Assembly: GCA_016648135.1 (NCBI GenBank)
Contig: JADDOH010008069.1
Span: 88,058 to 152,057, forward strand
Source of the DNA: Agrypnia vestita
Lineage: Eukaryota; Arthropoda; Insecta; Trichoptera; Phryganeidae
Length of the DNA: 64,000 nt
Reading direction: 5' to 3'
In this document: positions 10,130 through 22,010 of the stretch, piece by piece
Layout: each line of letters begins with the position of its first letter
Numbering within the stretch: position 1 is the first letter of the stretch
Notes under the pieces: generated by a model
What the model saw: the letters and a program-made list of their open reading frames with translations, nothing else
The model's database searches: none
What the model was told of the DNA's origin: nothing
Made by a program: the position numbers and the translations under genes

Positions 10130-10500
10130 TTACTGCTTGAAGTTTTAAGAATAATTTGAGTCATAACTCATTCAAAAATTTAATTATAGCCATCCGAAGG
10201 TAGCACGGTTGATGAATTTTTAAACAAATTTATATTTGTTGCGTTTTTTTCGAAATTTCTCTTTTCAGAATGGTGAAGAAAATATCTCAAAAACATTAAG
10301 TCGATTTTGCACACATCTTACTAATAATATTATCTACCATGTAAGATACGATTTTTTTTTATAAAATTCGCTGTTTCCTTATTATGAATGTTTAACTTTC
10401 TTAAAAACGATTTTTTAATGTGCAATAGTTACGTTAATATTTTCAAAATTAAAATGTAATTTTTAATGTTTCAAGATAGTGTAATTCCTTAAATAAAAGT
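10130..10500 (+). repeat. Dispersed repeat G, copy 1
   Basis: This stretch aligns with 52760-53290 through AATAATTTGAGTCAT, TGAATTTTTAAAC, CGATTTTGCACACATCTTAC-like and TGCAATAGTTAC. Many stops in all frames show no coding. The element type is unknown. Confidence 0.6.
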
Positions 10501-12355
10501 AGAGGGGAGGTGATGTACTAGAGGTTCCGTGGGTTGAGAAAGACGAGAAGATGTGTGTACACACATATGTATGTATATATTATTATAATATATTTCAAAA
10601 CGTGAAAAAAACTGAATTTGGTTACATCACACATTCGTATACATATGTAGGCAAGCGCATTGTTATACGTGCATACGAAAGTGTGCCACAGTATTGGTGA
10701 AATATTTTGATAATGCTGTCATCGAAAACCGGTTAACTCCGCCATTGATGAAGGCTTGTGAGGAACCACATAAAAATACATGCGCACGCATCCATACTGA
10801 TACACACGTAGGTAGACCACTTTATTTTCAGCTTGCATGTTTATCAACAGTTTTACAAACGATTTCGTAGTAGAAAGTATACTACATATACGTACTTATA
10901 TCTTACTGTTATTTTTCTAGGTTACTAATGCCAATTTCGCTCGAGGCGTCATTATATCGGCGCATTAGACGTCTTGTAGGCAGAGGCTGACGACTATATA
11001 TTGTTAATTAATTATAAATAGTTAATGATCAATAAGTGACGTGTACCATGTACGTGACGAAGCGTAAAATAAAGTAACCTTTAACGGTCGCCTAGTGCAG
11101 ATCATTTAGATTTTTCAGTGTTAATTCATTAATAATTTCAACATTAAAACGAAAATTGAATGGTTTTCTGATTGAAGGTCCCGTGTAAATATTATATTTT
11201 TTTACACGGATATCTGCTGATACGCCGAACCTTCTATTATTAAATGCGGTTTTGCTTTATTGCGGTAATTGTGAAATAATTCAATTACGTTCTACACAAA
11301 GCAAATTACGCAGGAATTATTTTTCAAATGGCACATTTACGCGTAAAAATGTATTTATTTTAAAATCAAAACATGCCCGTGATTGTGATGACATCACTTT
11401 TTGTGCACCTTCGTCCAGTAAACCGCAATGTACTGGGTGTAACGTATTAATTATTATCAGTAGTTATGGAGATGGTTTATATTACTTAAAACGCTGGACT
11501 ATCATGAAAGTTACTTGTAGCATTCGCTTTAACACAAGTCGAATTTCAAAGTCGCTTATCTGCATAACTAATGATATTAGGATATTTATATGTTTATAAC
11601 ATTTTCGACTGATAATTTCAGTAAAAATCTGTCTGTAAGGTTTGAGAACAGGCTCTGTTACTCTCTGTATATTTATTTACATTGATGTCGTGTGTGTCAT
11701 TTATTATTGTGTTTATTACTTGCAAAGGGCAATGATAATTTTTTCGGCATTTTTCATACATAAATACGAGTAGTACATTGATTTAGATGATGATTTCGAT
11801 TAAATAAGAATTCGATACGAATTCGAAAGCGTGGATAAATTTAATCGTGAAAAAAGATTCGGGCGGCAGATGCCATTCGTTTGGACTAGTATTAATTATT
11901 TTTCGGGACTAACATCCAATAATCTGCGGAACTAACATTAACCTCGTTGAATACGTTGGTATAGTAAAACCAAATGCTATCCTATTTTTTACTATATAGT
12001 TTTTATTATATAGTTGCTTTTTACATAGAAACATTTCATGTAATATATATATAACCAAAGAGAGTAATTACCGCTGTTGGGTAGGTAATGCAACTGGCGT
12101 CACGCTAGGGGAAATTAATTTTGATCTACATAATTAATTAATATTTACAATATCTATCTCCTCTATAGGGATACACCGTAAAAGTAGAAATGTGTGTACC
12201 TAAACGGAAAGTTTTTTTAAAAAATAATATGTAATCATGTTTCGTCATTGTACTATTTTCCTACGAAAATATCAAAGTAAGACCAATCGTGCAAATTTTT
12301 AGTCAATAAAAATTACCGAGGTAAATGTATTTTATATATATTTTTTTTTTTATTA
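10501..12355. other. AT-rich unassigned DNA
   Basis: I see no recognisable gene. A 115-codon plus-strand frame (11252-11599) has no motif I know and its base composition matches its flanks, so chance is likely. Less AT-rich patches lie near 10640-10780 and 10930-11100. Confidence 0.45.
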
Positions 12356-12359
12356 GAGA

Positions 12360-12545
12360 TGTGAACACGGAATACATGTCACATCAATATTCGTACTATT
12401 TTCAAACTAAGCTTAACGCTTGTTCTATGAAAATAGGACTTACTTGCTGGTCTGGAGTGAGATTCGAACCTGCAACCTTTGGATCACGAGGCGAGAGTCC
12501 TAACCACAAGACCAATAAACTACTACTCGAATTACTATATTTTAA
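12360..12545 (-). repeat. tRNA-derived SINE
   Basis: Read on the minus strand, the head carries an A-box-like TTGTGGTTAGGACTC and a B box GGTTCGAATC (near 12460-12470), in the order and spacing of a tRNA gene. The body that follows (TCCTATTTTCATAGAACAAG, then GTTTGAAAATAGTACG) is shared with 2370-2525 and 52470-52640. The acceptor ends do not pair, so this is a SINE head and not a functional tRNA gene. Confidence 0.75.
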
Positions 12546-12754
12546 TTGACCAATGCCATAAATAATTTTGAAAAATCATAAGTTTAATTAATTAACTTAT
12601 GTTAATTTTGTTTGTTATATTAAAAATTATAATGTATTTACACTTTAATGTTTTCAAAATACTGAAACAAATCATGTGTATTTTCGAGAAAATATTTCGT
12701 GTCTTAAAAATTTTGTGAAATTGTGATTTTATAAAATTTTAAAACGTAAAGCCC

Positions 12755-13075
12755 CGGCACTTGTTTAAGAAATTGCGAGTGATGATTTTGAATATTTTTG
12801 CTGGACACGGTTATGGCGGCATCATTTATCGTAAAAAAATGGCGTCGCGGAGAAGTCTACACCTTGAGAAAACAATGAGAATGAGTAGATACGCTAGAAG
12901 AAGAACCATACATTGCAGAATACATATAGTAAAAGCACATAGTAAAATATTAAAATATAATAAGCACACTGAAAACACCTCTATTCTCAAGATAATATCC
13001 TAAGACTAAATGGACGGAAGGAGACCTAAGCCAATGTCCGTTGAACGGACAGGAGACAAGAAGAAGAAGAAGATG
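12755..13075 (+). mobile_element. Decayed non-LTR fragment with conserved 3' terminus
   Basis: The last part (13017-13071) reads GAGACCTAAGCCAATGTCCG, TTGAACGGACAGGAGAC and a (AAG)n tail. It matches the 3' end of the RT element at 45660-46260 (AGCCAATGTCCGTTAAACGG). The 80-codon open frame upstream (12761-13003) has only faint resemblance (LEKTMRM, then ARRR) to the GHV-to-GRP region of such proteins. The 3' end is convincing; the coding part is not. Confidence 0.5.
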
Positions 13076-13079
13076 ATAA

Positions 13080-13980
13080 ATTTTGCTTCTTTATAATTAA
13101 TTGTCAATGTGTATACACAATTTTTTTGGAGACAGGAACAAACAGTACGTATTTCCAAAAAAAGTTCACCAAACTTCCGGACAGCATAAAAATGAAACAG
13201 GATAAAAAATTTTTTTTTTTAAAGAAATACAAAAGTATGTGGGAAAAATTGTGAAAGCTAGACTTGTTTTACTTTAATATTGTAATATATTATTATTTAA
13301 GGACCACTACGTATGTAATTATTGCGTATAAACTATTAATACCCACAGTTTTTCAAGATTCATTTATTAATAGTAATAAGTTTATAAATTATGATAAATA
13401 AACAAAAAAATAATTAAAAATTGACGTGTATGAAACAAACTGATATTAGAATTTATTTTTTATAATATTCACCACATCAAACTTGAAGTGTACAATGCTA
13501 TACGAGCGGTCACAATTTGATTATTATGATAACGTACACCAAAGAAAATAGAATAAAATGCTGAATTTTGATACCAAACTCATCATTTGAAGACCACAAC
13601 TACAAAAACAAAAGCTGTTTTGTATGAATAATTTATTCACATTAATATTGAGACATATTGCACTTGTCTTAAAATGTTATTTTTGCTCAGCTTTTAAACC
13701 ATCCTATACTTTTTTATATTATATTTTAGTTGTAATTTTCTGTTTTTTTTGGGGAATATTTGTAGTTTACATTATTTATAAAAATTATATTTTATTAATT
13801 ATATATTATTTATAAAGTGGAGATATGGATATAAAATTTTTGATTTTTATTGATACAATCGCAATTGAGATTAGTTTTTAAAACCATTTAAACATATTTA
13901 AAAAAATATTATTAATCTTCGAATGGCGGTTGAGATCAATTCACATCAACTGATCTGATAACGACTCAATAATGATTATA
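13080..13980. other. AT-rich unassigned DNA
   Basis: I see poly-A and poly-T runs and no recognisable gene, repeat or inverted structure. Confidence 0.5.
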
Positions 13981-13986
13981 CAATGA

Positions 13987-14253
13987 ATGAATATATGTGG
14001 GTTTCAGTTATGGATACGCACTCTAAATGGATTGTTTTCACGTTTTGTTAAGGAGCAGGACTCTCTTCTGACATGTTCTACTTATCCTTACAATTGGTAC
14101 ATGATTTTTATTGAAGGATCGGATAGGTATTTTAATGACTCGTACCGTGTATCAAAGGAAAATAAACAGGAATCTCTCATGATCACGGTTCTCGGACGTC
14201 TATTTAATATAGGATCTCATAATATGGTCTTGGATTTAAATAAACTAATTTAA
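13987..14253 (+). other. Open frame of 88 codons, unrecognised
   Basis: A single open frame of 88 codons is somewhat less AT-rich than its flanks and contains stretches such as GLFSRFVKEQDSLLT and YNWYMIFIEGSDRY. I recognise no family, and there are no flanking splice signals that I would trust. It could be an exon, a decayed mobile element or chance. Confidence 0.15.
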
Positions 14254-14479
14254 TTTGGCTAAATTTGTTACATTATTTAAAAAGCAAAAATACCGCAGGG
14301 CGGTTGTATAATAATTGTGTGACTTATATTGATTCATTTCTCAAAAGAGAATATACATATATTTATACATTCATATGTTTTTGCTTCTAAAATGTTGTGT
14401 GGAAGAAAATTTTCATTTGAACATTAAAAAAATATTCGCGCGTAGCAAGAAAGTTACATTGTTATAGAAGCTTAAAACA

Positions 14480-14562
14480 AATGGTCGTTGTCGAATCGAA
14501 CCCTCGACTCATTCCCTGGTTGCAGAGCAAACGTTCAAACATGGGTCATCAATCATGTTTTC
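14480..14562 (-). repeat. tRNA-like sequence, probably SINE head
   Basis: On the minus strand a B box GGTTCGATTC lies 3' of a GTTTGCTCTGCAACC segment in tRNA-like order. The acceptor stem does not pair and the T stem is mismatched, so it is not a working tRNA gene. No body shared with the other SINEs was found. Confidence 0.4.
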
Positions 14563-14564
14563 GT

Positions 14565-15930
14565 GTCTACCCTCTGTAATATAAATCAATAGCAATATTG
14601 AGTCCAGGATAAAGTTACAGGACTCTTCCCCTTAGAGATGAAATATTGAAAAATTATAATAAAATATTTATTGCTCACTAAAAAATGTACAGTTCCATTA
14701 TTTTAGTCAGTTCCATTCAAATCAAACCTGTGGTTTTGTTCGAAAAAACTGTGAACACGGCACCGATTAAACTACCATCGGATATACTTTATTTGATTAA
14801 CCATCAATTTGTAGGGGAATATAATATGTCGGATCGGTACAAACGTTTGGGGTGAAATGCTTTCAGGTTTATTGGACATACACTTTATTTTCAAACGCAG
14901 GAAGCTACTTTGACAATTTATACTGAATTGAAATATGCGGGCTGCAATAAATGATTATGGCGAGTAACATTTTATTTAGAGGTTATTATTATATAAAACA
15001 TTATCGTAATTACGTAAGGTTAGGCAGATACAACATGCTGCCCATATCCTCGGTTGAAACATACCTTTCGATATTATCGATGGAATTGTCGTTTACATTG
15101 TAGAGAATCATAATGATAGATTATTACAAATATTTAATTATATTTTGTAGCAATAATTTTCTGAATTTTCAAACCACATCATTGAGAGAAATCATTCTTT
15201 TCATGTACTATTAAACTTCTCCATCTCGTGTAAGTATAATTTGTCGTGTCGAATAATTTTGAAAGTTAGAAAATTAAAAATAAATAAATTCGGGTATAAA
15301 TATAATTAACAACATGAACTTCATTAACTCTTCTCTTCTCTCAATATTATCGTTACAACCGCAATCTTAGCCATTATTTATTTTTAACTTAATTATTTAA
15401 ATTTGAACGGAAGCATTGTTAAAATTCTTTATTTAAAAAGTAGCCACTTCGTCTTCATGTGCCATTGAGATTCTGATTTTCTCAGAGCTAGTAAAACAAT
15501 AAAATATTTTTTTACAAACTCAAGTAGAGATAACAACGTAAATATTTTTAATAACATGAACTTTTGATGTTTTTGCGTTCTTTTGGTTTCTGATATTTTT
15601 TACCTTTATATTTCCCAGTCATACGGTGGATGAAAAAAAGACTTTTTCAACCATTCGAGTCTTTTCCATTTTAAGCACTAGATTATGATAATGATAGCGA
15701 ATAATAATTACCATGGAAATTAGACACTCGGTAAGGAACTCACCGGTCTTGCTTTTGGTTACATTAAATTAAAAGCTGACCATTATTTTGTGCATTTGGG
15801 GGAACCTCTTGTCGTTGTCCCGTGCATATTACCCCAGTTGACTCATGCCATTAAAGCTAACCTATTTGTACTTGGTTTCTGGCGTCATGTAACACCCCCC
15901 ATCTATTGTGGCCAAACGTAAAGTGATATT
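14565..15930. other. AT-rich unassigned DNA
   Basis: I recognise no gene or element. Slightly GC-richer patches lie at 14740-14900 and 15780-15900, without coding signals. Confidence 0.45.
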
Positions 15931-15936
15931 TATTTA

Positions 15937-16082
15937 TTTATTTTATTTGTTTACTTCAATCGAAATAGAAATAAAATGAATAAATATATATATGTATATT
16001 TATTAATTTATTTTGTTTATTTGTAATTTTTATTTGTATGTATTTGCAATTTTATTTGTTTATTTCTATTTCGATTGAATAT
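15937..16082. repeat. Inverted-repeat element of about 145 bp
   Basis: The word TCAATCGAAATAGAAATAAA near 15958 is inverted near 16057-16076 (TTTATTTCTATTTCGATTGA). Flanking ATTTGTTTA/ATACAAAT extends the symmetry. The interior is a (TTTA)n-like run. Confidence 0.6.
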
Positions 16083-16244
16083 ACAAATTTTGGTTGGACT
16101 GTGTATGTCTCACTAAAAATAATAAGTTTGTAGAAACAAAACATGGTAGGGATGAAGATATAAAGTAAAAATAATTATTTGTATTTGATGAAGTATTGTT
16201 GTATATTAAAGTAACATAATAAAAAATATATCAAATATGAGGTT

Positions 16245-16800
16245 ATAGTGTGTGTTAGTATGCGTATATTATTCTGGAATACTCACGACTTTAAAAATCC
16301 TCAAAGTCTCGAATCGAAAGAATGCAGAAAAAGGTTCATGGTATTTTGTCTAACAAAGCTGGTCAACACAGTAATCTTCACAGCTACAAGGATCGTCTTA
16401 TCGTTTTCAAAATGCACAAACATGAGTCTCGACTGACATTCAGCATTCCAGTAATATTGGCTATTTTTATCCCATCACAAGAATGTGTCGTACATACAAT
16501 GTATATTGTGCTGACCTTAATGTTTACGCTGATGTTTTTGCAAATACCCTATCATCATTCAAAAAGTCATTCATACACAAAATCAATTTTCTCAACAGTA
16601 ACCTGAACCCATAGAGCCCAATTAATCTATTTATCTATTTAAATTTTCTTACACTATTATTCCACATTGATGCACTGAATATACATACGCATGTTGCTAG
16701 AGCAGACTAAAGACACTTGTAGTTGGGATAGTTGGTTGAGTTTTAAATGATAATGTACCTATTGTTAGTGTCTCATTGAAAGTCAAATAAAATATTTGTT
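16245..16800 (+). mobile_element. Jockey/I-like non-LTR retrotransposon, RT C-terminus and 3' UTR
   Basis: Two overlapping frames give NTHDFKNPQSLESK and then NLHSYKDRLIVFKMHKHESR. These are the region after the RT palm (RN-DF-NP-SL, QKRF--YLS-K, HSYEDRL--FKMHKLESRR) known from jockey-like elements. Between ESK and ECRKRFMVF a block is missing compared with the copy at 29465-29880. The tail near 16690-16740 (CTAGAGCAGACTAAAGACAC) matches that copy's 3' UTR at about 29125-29155. Confidence 0.75.
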
Positions 16801-16804
16801 ATAC

Positions 16805-18085
16805 GTTCTTTGGAATATAATGTGTATATAGTATATATAAAGTAAATATTCTGTAATAATTAATGTGAGCGATCTTATTAAGTTAATTTAATTGTGGTGA
16901 TATTCTGGAATATATTTCGTACGGAAATCAGCTGCTGATAGACAATCCGTTAGTGGATGTTTCTAAACATACCTGCTCATTAAGTAGTACAATAAATTAT
17001 ATATTTCATTAAGAACCTAAATTGAAAATTATGAAATCAGTTTAGCATATTTCACATCATTACGCTAGCGCATTTAATATAAATGTGTAAAATGATTAAA
17101 ATATTTAAGGAGTTTCACTACCCTGGAAGCCTGAAATTAAGGTAGAAATTGGGTGAATTTTCACAAGGCGGTGATTAATTACTAATATGCTTATTAAATT
17201 ATATAAATTAATTGTAGGTATATAAAAACAAAGATCGTAGGTGTACAAAAACGAATTCAAATGCAACGTTGTGCCAAAATTTCAAAGCAATCGGTGAAGA
17301 ACTTTCTGAGATTAGCGATTTTGTACAAACGAACATGTACATTTTTATTAATATAGATTATTTGACTGAGATGCAATATTCTCCGGTGTACCTTTGTCTG
17401 AAACAGAAAATTAGGTCATGTACCTACTTATTTAGAAATGAAATATCTATGATGTAATAAAAATAATAAAACCTTAAGAAGATCTTTATTAATTAGGTTC
17501 AGTAAAATAATAATACTAAATTTCGAACTTGATAAACTAAACATTTTTAAGGGCTTGAAGAGATGGAATGCACTTATGCCATATTCTTTGGAACTCTAGT
17601 AAGACGCCATAGTATAACAGGGACTAACTTTGGGATGCTCATCTCATTCTGTTGTCATGTCTTCTTCTTTTGTGTCAATGGAGATAATGGTAGTGCAAAT
17701 GAGAGGGAAATATATATTTTTGCATGAGTCATACAAAACCTCTCGTCGTTTGACCTATGGGTAAGTGATGCGTCATGTTTTGGCTAAGCACCTTTAAGCC
17801 TGCAGCACGTTTTCCCTATCGGTCTAACATGTTATATGGAGATGTCCTTTTCTTATTGTGGCTACCGGAATGATTAAGGCTTTTTTTGAAAATGTGATCA
17901 TTGCGCAATTATGTGGCATATTTTGTTTATGACAGACTTAATTTGACATTTTCGTTATCATACCTCCGCTCCAGTTCAGCATCTTCATTATTTTTACGTG
18001 TAAACGTTGTTCGTTGACTTTTTTGGGCAAGCTTCTGGGCAAGCTGGGCAAGCAAGACTTCAAGCTTCGCAAAGCAATTCTGAAT
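16805..18085. other. AT-rich unassigned DNA
   Basis: I recognise no element or gene. The part 17570-17890 is less AT-rich and free of known repeats, so it may be unique sequence. Confidence 0.4.
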
Positions 18086-18093
18086 TCATTCTA

Positions 18094-18270
18094 AGGCCGG
18101 TGCCACACTGCGCCGCGTATCTTTCCGTCGCGTCAAATCGGCAAAGCAAATGCGTCGACCGATCATCCGCGTAGTGTGTTTGAAAGTGTATAGTGAAAGA
18201 AATGTAGCGGCGTTCCGCGACCGAACAGACGCGGCGGAAGATCCGCGTAGTGTGGTCTTTTAGGCTTATA
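18094..18270. mobile_element. GC-rich MITE, imperfect TIRs
   Basis: The left end GGCCGGTGCCACACTGCGCC and the right end, whose complement reads AAGACCACACTACGCGGATC, form terminal inverted repeats of about 30 bp around CCACACTRCG and TTCCGYCGCGTC. The interior carries a second inverted pair around CCGCGTAGTGTG. There is no reading frame. Confidence 0.6.
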
Positions 18271-18359
18271 TTTTATTTTATACCGGCATTTTAGGGTGGC
18301 ATAATAATACGCCAAATCACCACTTGAGCTGTGTATTGTATTATACTCTGTGGGCTATG

Positions 18360-18650
18360 TCGGAGCCAAATAGTATAATGGTAACAGGGTTGAACTAAAC
18401 CCTTTCTTTCGAGAAGGGTGTTGGGCAACAGCGGAAGAATAAATACACATTAATACTGCAGATAAAGTATTTATTCTTACACAATCGAATTTCGTTACAA
18501 ACCGAGTGTATTAAATAAAAACGTCCTCTTGTAATTAAATGCGACTTATATTCAAAGATATTTTTCTTTAAGAGAATTCAGTTTGAGATTTTTATAATTG
18601 TGTTAAAATATACGAGCATTTTTTTTTTCAAAAATAATTACTTTGTTTCA
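18360..18650 (+). repeat. Dispersed repeat F, copy 2
   Basis: GGTTGAACTAAACCCTTTCT, AACAGCGGAAGAATAAATAC, CTGCAGATAAAGTATTTATT and AACCGAGTGTATTAAATAAA follow copies 1 and 3 in order. It abuts the module A hairpin at 18655. Confidence 0.7.
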
Positions 18651-18654
18651 CGTC

Positions 18655-18984
18655 TATACAGGGTTATTTGGAAAATATTTTAATAAACTTATAGGACTAT
18701 ATTCCTGCCTTGATTATGAGTCAAAAAAGTTCAAGCAACCATGACCTAATCAATAGTTAAGGAGTTATGCAATATTAAAGTTTGCATTTTTTTTCAATAT
18801 TTCTGTCATACTTTTTACAAAACGTAATGTAAATCTGTAATGATAGTCTAACTTTGATGTCGTGTATCTCCATAACTATCGATATTATTAGGTCATGGTT
18901 GCTTGAATATTTTCGACTCATAACCAAGGGAGGAATATAGTACTGCGAGGTTATTATTTTTTTCCAAATAACCAACCCTGTATA
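18655..18984. repeat. Foldback module A, hairpin copy
   Basis: The plus arm (TATACAGGGTTATTTGGAAA through AATATTTCTGTCATACTTTT) and the minus arm (CTTTGATGTCGTGTATCTCC through CCAAATAACCAACCCTGTATA) face each other around a short centre near 18840. Compared with 41381-41904 the central part is deleted. Confidence 0.8.
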
Positions 18985-19094
18985 CGTTGGCGGTATGGAC
19001 CTATATTTGTAGGGTAATTTCAACACGAGACTAAAATCCATCCGGTATAGTTCAAACTACAGCATGCTGAAATGAAGTACGTGTCGTTGTTGAT

Positions 19095-19460
19095 AGTGTG
19101 ATATCTGTATTGCGAACTTCCACACTTCGGGGATCGCCCGAGGCCGCCCGGCGCAGTTTTCCTGGCCGGCGAATTACTGTCTATTCGCCTCAGTTAATTC
19201 GCCAATCTGGTCTCCATTTAATAGCCAGAATGCCCGCCGGTGCGCGTGTGGTGGTGACAATAGACGGGCGTGCGGACGCGACGCACACATGCATGTAGGT
19301 ACGCAATGACAATTAAATGGGCCAGAGAAAAATTCAGAATATCGGGGACCGCTCGAATGTGACGCGATCGCGTCCACATTTCTTGATAGAGTGCAATGTT
19401 GAACGCGCGCTCCAAGACGCATGGTGTGGAAGAGACAATGGTTATGATGGACATTTCACG
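19095..19460. other. GC-rich island, possible 5' exon or promoter
   Basis: CpG-rich sequence (GATCGCCCGAGGCCGCCCGG; GGGCGTGCGGACGCGACGC; GACGCGATCGCGTCC) stands out from the AT-rich surroundings. Several open frames of 66 to 87 codons on both strands overlap here, as expected by chance for this composition. No protein family is recognised. Confidence 0.35.
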
Positions 19461-19489
19461 GCGACCTCCAGAATGACGCAATTAATGAT

Positions 19490-20704
19490 ATACATGGGGT
19501 GTAAAAGCAAAGGCTGCTATATCCAAAAAAAGAGCGAGCCTTAGACTAGTCGCGTATGATGTGTAACATTTGACACATCACAATTAAAAATATCAATTGA
19601 GCTGCAACAGAAATTAACATCAAAATTTAAAAAAGCTAATACTTAAATATTATCATTTATTAGTAAATACAAATAAAGCAAACGTATGTGCATTTATTTA
19701 TTACTGAATTTTGCTAGACTAGGTAGGTACCGTATATCTACATACCCATTTTTATTTACAAATTTGTTTGGTCAATTATATGTTTTTATTTATTTTCATA
19801 GATGGCGGTAGTGTGCCGCTATACTTATTGCATGAAAACTTAAATATTTAAAAATAATCACATAAATTACATAAAATTTGATAATGTAAATCATTAAGGG
19901 TAGTTATTGTTTACATTAATGAAAAAAAAGTATTTATTGGATACTTTCGAAGACATAAGCCAAAATAAATCAAAGTTACAACATCCACACGCTTGACACC
20001 AGACGCGCAACATATATACAAAATCAGAAACATTGAATGTTGGAAATATGCGTCTTCACTGTGACGGTACTTGCTGGACGTTGATTTGTTTATAAACGGT
20101 AATTTTTTTCCATCGCGTTCGCGCATTGGTCAAATAAAATTGCGCGCGCTTCCCCGGCGTGTTATTTCCTGTTACGCATTTCCGTCCTTTTTCACGAAAT
20201 CACTGCCACAGATGGCAAGAAAGCGAGTGGAAAGATGTTACAACTCAAAAAAAAGCCTTTTTCTTCAAAAACAGCAAAATAATTGTGACGACAAAATTAA
20301 TATAACTAATAAAAATAAATTTAGTTTTCACCACTTTTATATTTAAAAATATCGACTTGTTTCAGAGCCCATGGCTCCTTCATCAGAATACAATGTATAC
20401 TAACAAATTAAAAATCAAAAAACGTAATAAAAAAAGTATATACAATTCAGTTATTAAAAGTGTATTGTGTAATTTTCAAAAAGTTATTACTTTGTACTCT
20501 TATGTTATTTTAGGATCATCTATTAAGCCGATTAATGACCTGTTGACGGTCTGATTATTAAAAAATTAAAATAAAAACTAGAATTCATTACATTTTAAAT
20601 TAGTAGAGTAGACTGCATTGTTTTTTTTAAATATTTTTAATATTATTAGAAAACATTTTTTTTAATATTCCTGTCCTTGCTTTTATACCCAACATATGTA
20701 AGAA
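19490..20704. mobile_element. TIR element E, candidate long copy
   Basis: The left terminus near 19494-19528 (GGGTGTAAAAGCAAAGGCTG) and the right terminus near 20660-20704 (AATATTCCTGTCCTTGCTTT, TATACCCAACATATG) are inverted and match the ends of the short copy at 30983-31233. If they belong together the element is about 1.2 kb, but they could be two separate fragments. A hammerhead-like motif lies inside at 20349-20391. Confidence 0.4.
20349..20391 (-). ncRNA. Hammerhead-ribozyme-like motif
   Basis: On the minus strand, GTATT (stem I) is followed by CTGATGA (20380-20386), AGGAGCCATGGGCTCT (20364-20379), GAA, then AC-AA-GT-C and GATAT. Stem II can form six pairs (GGAGCC with GGCTCT), stem III two pairs with a two-base loop, and stem I five pairs including two G-U. 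The predicted scissile site follows C at 20354. One extra A sits between CTGATGA and stem II, unlike the textbook core, so activity is uncertain. Minimal hammerheads with tiny stem III are known from Penelope-like retroelements. Confidence 0.5.
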
Positions 20705-21011
20705 ATATATTAGGCGTGAGTAGGATGTTTTTTGTACCATTTTATATTTAAAATAAATTCTAGGAATATAAGATTTATATAAGAAGTAGTCTTATCGGTA
20801 CCCAGGTTATGAACAATTATTTTTCAAAACTTTTAGTAATAATAGAAATGTTGGTCAACTAAAAAGCATTAATTGTGGAATATTCATTTTCATTTATTTA
20901 TAATATTTTACATAAGATGCGCATTGAAAAACATTAATTGGATTAATCATATTTTTATCTTATTTTAAATTAAACTAATACATTAGAAATAATTATCATT
21001 TATTACGTTAA

Positions 21012-21410
21012 ATTATAGAAGTCTCACAGACAGACAAAGATAAAGCTCTTTATTTAGAGAACGTGCGTGGAAGTGGGTAGAACAGGGTTTGTGAGTTGTA
21101 TAAGCTGGCTTGAGTGATCAATTTACACAATGCAAGGTTGACCAATTCCATCGTAAGAACATCCACATATTATCAGTTTTTTTTAAAGTTGTAAATATGT
21201 TCTAAATTTTAAAGTTGTATATATGTTCTAAATCATCTATTTCTATGTCTATGACTAAGACATCTACATATGTCGTTTGCATAGTCCATGCGAATATATG
21301 AAAGAAACTGATTTAGAACATATAATATACAACTTTCAAAAAATTATCGATAGTAAATATATAAGAACTATTACTAGAAGAAATCGTCAAAATATAATTT
21401 TAAAAAACCT
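21012..21410. repeat. Foldback module B, diverged copy
   Basis: AGAAGTCTCACAGACAGACA, GAGTGATCAATTTACACAAT and GCAAGGTTGACC match the left arm of module B. Beyond it, GATTTAGAACATATAATATACAACTTT near 21310-21336 is the inverse of AAAGTTGTATATATGTTCTAAATC near 21212, giving an inner inverted pair. Confidence 0.6.
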
Positions 21411-21774
21411 TTAATATTCATTGACTATGACCCTTTTCCATCCCGCCGATGTATTTTTTGGCCTTGTATGACGAAAGTTGTTATTAACTTTATATTCCTC
21501 GCGTGCACTTTTTCAGCCAGAAGCGTGTGAGTATACCCGTCCTAGGCACACTAATGACATCACTTCATGTATTTGCATATAAATATGTAGAATGGCCCCA
21601 GATGTACCAACATTCGCAAGGACAAAATAATTTTGAAAACAAAAAACCACACAAGTGATGTTGATTACTCGTTCGACTAATGTGTGAATTATAATTATAA
21701 ATTATTTATATAAATAACATTTTACAATGGATATAAATACACGGTGTAACAGAGCTAGTCCTGGTGGATGGTGG

Positions 21775-22005
21775 TGGTGGATTTCTGCCTTGATTATCAG
21801 TCCAAAATGTTGAAGCAACCATGACTTAATAATATCAATAATGTGGTTATGCAATTTCAAAGTTTGCATTTTTTCAATATTTCTGTCTTACATTTTACAA
21901 AATTTTTACAAAAAAGTTGAAGTATTATTATAATAATTTATATCTAATATGAAAAATTCGTTCCCTATAATACAAGTCAAATAAATTGATAAAAAAAGTG
22001 TTGTG
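21775..22005 (+). repeat. Foldback module A, single arm
   Basis: TTCTGCCTTGATTATCAGTC, AAGCAACCATGACTTAATAA, TTTGCATTTTTTCAATATTT and ATACAAGTCAAATAAATTGA follow the plus arm of 41381-41904. The minus arm is absent, and MITE H is inserted or abuts at 22011. Confidence 0.7.
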
Positions 22006-22010
22006 GACTA

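Noticed and set aside
11252..11599. 115-codon reading frame as a host gene
   Set aside because: Codon composition equals the flanks and no motif or splice context supports it.
12420..12510. tRNA gene on the minus strand
   Set aside because: A and B boxes are present, but the acceptor and T stems do not pair and the segment continues into a body shared with two other loci, so it is a SINE.
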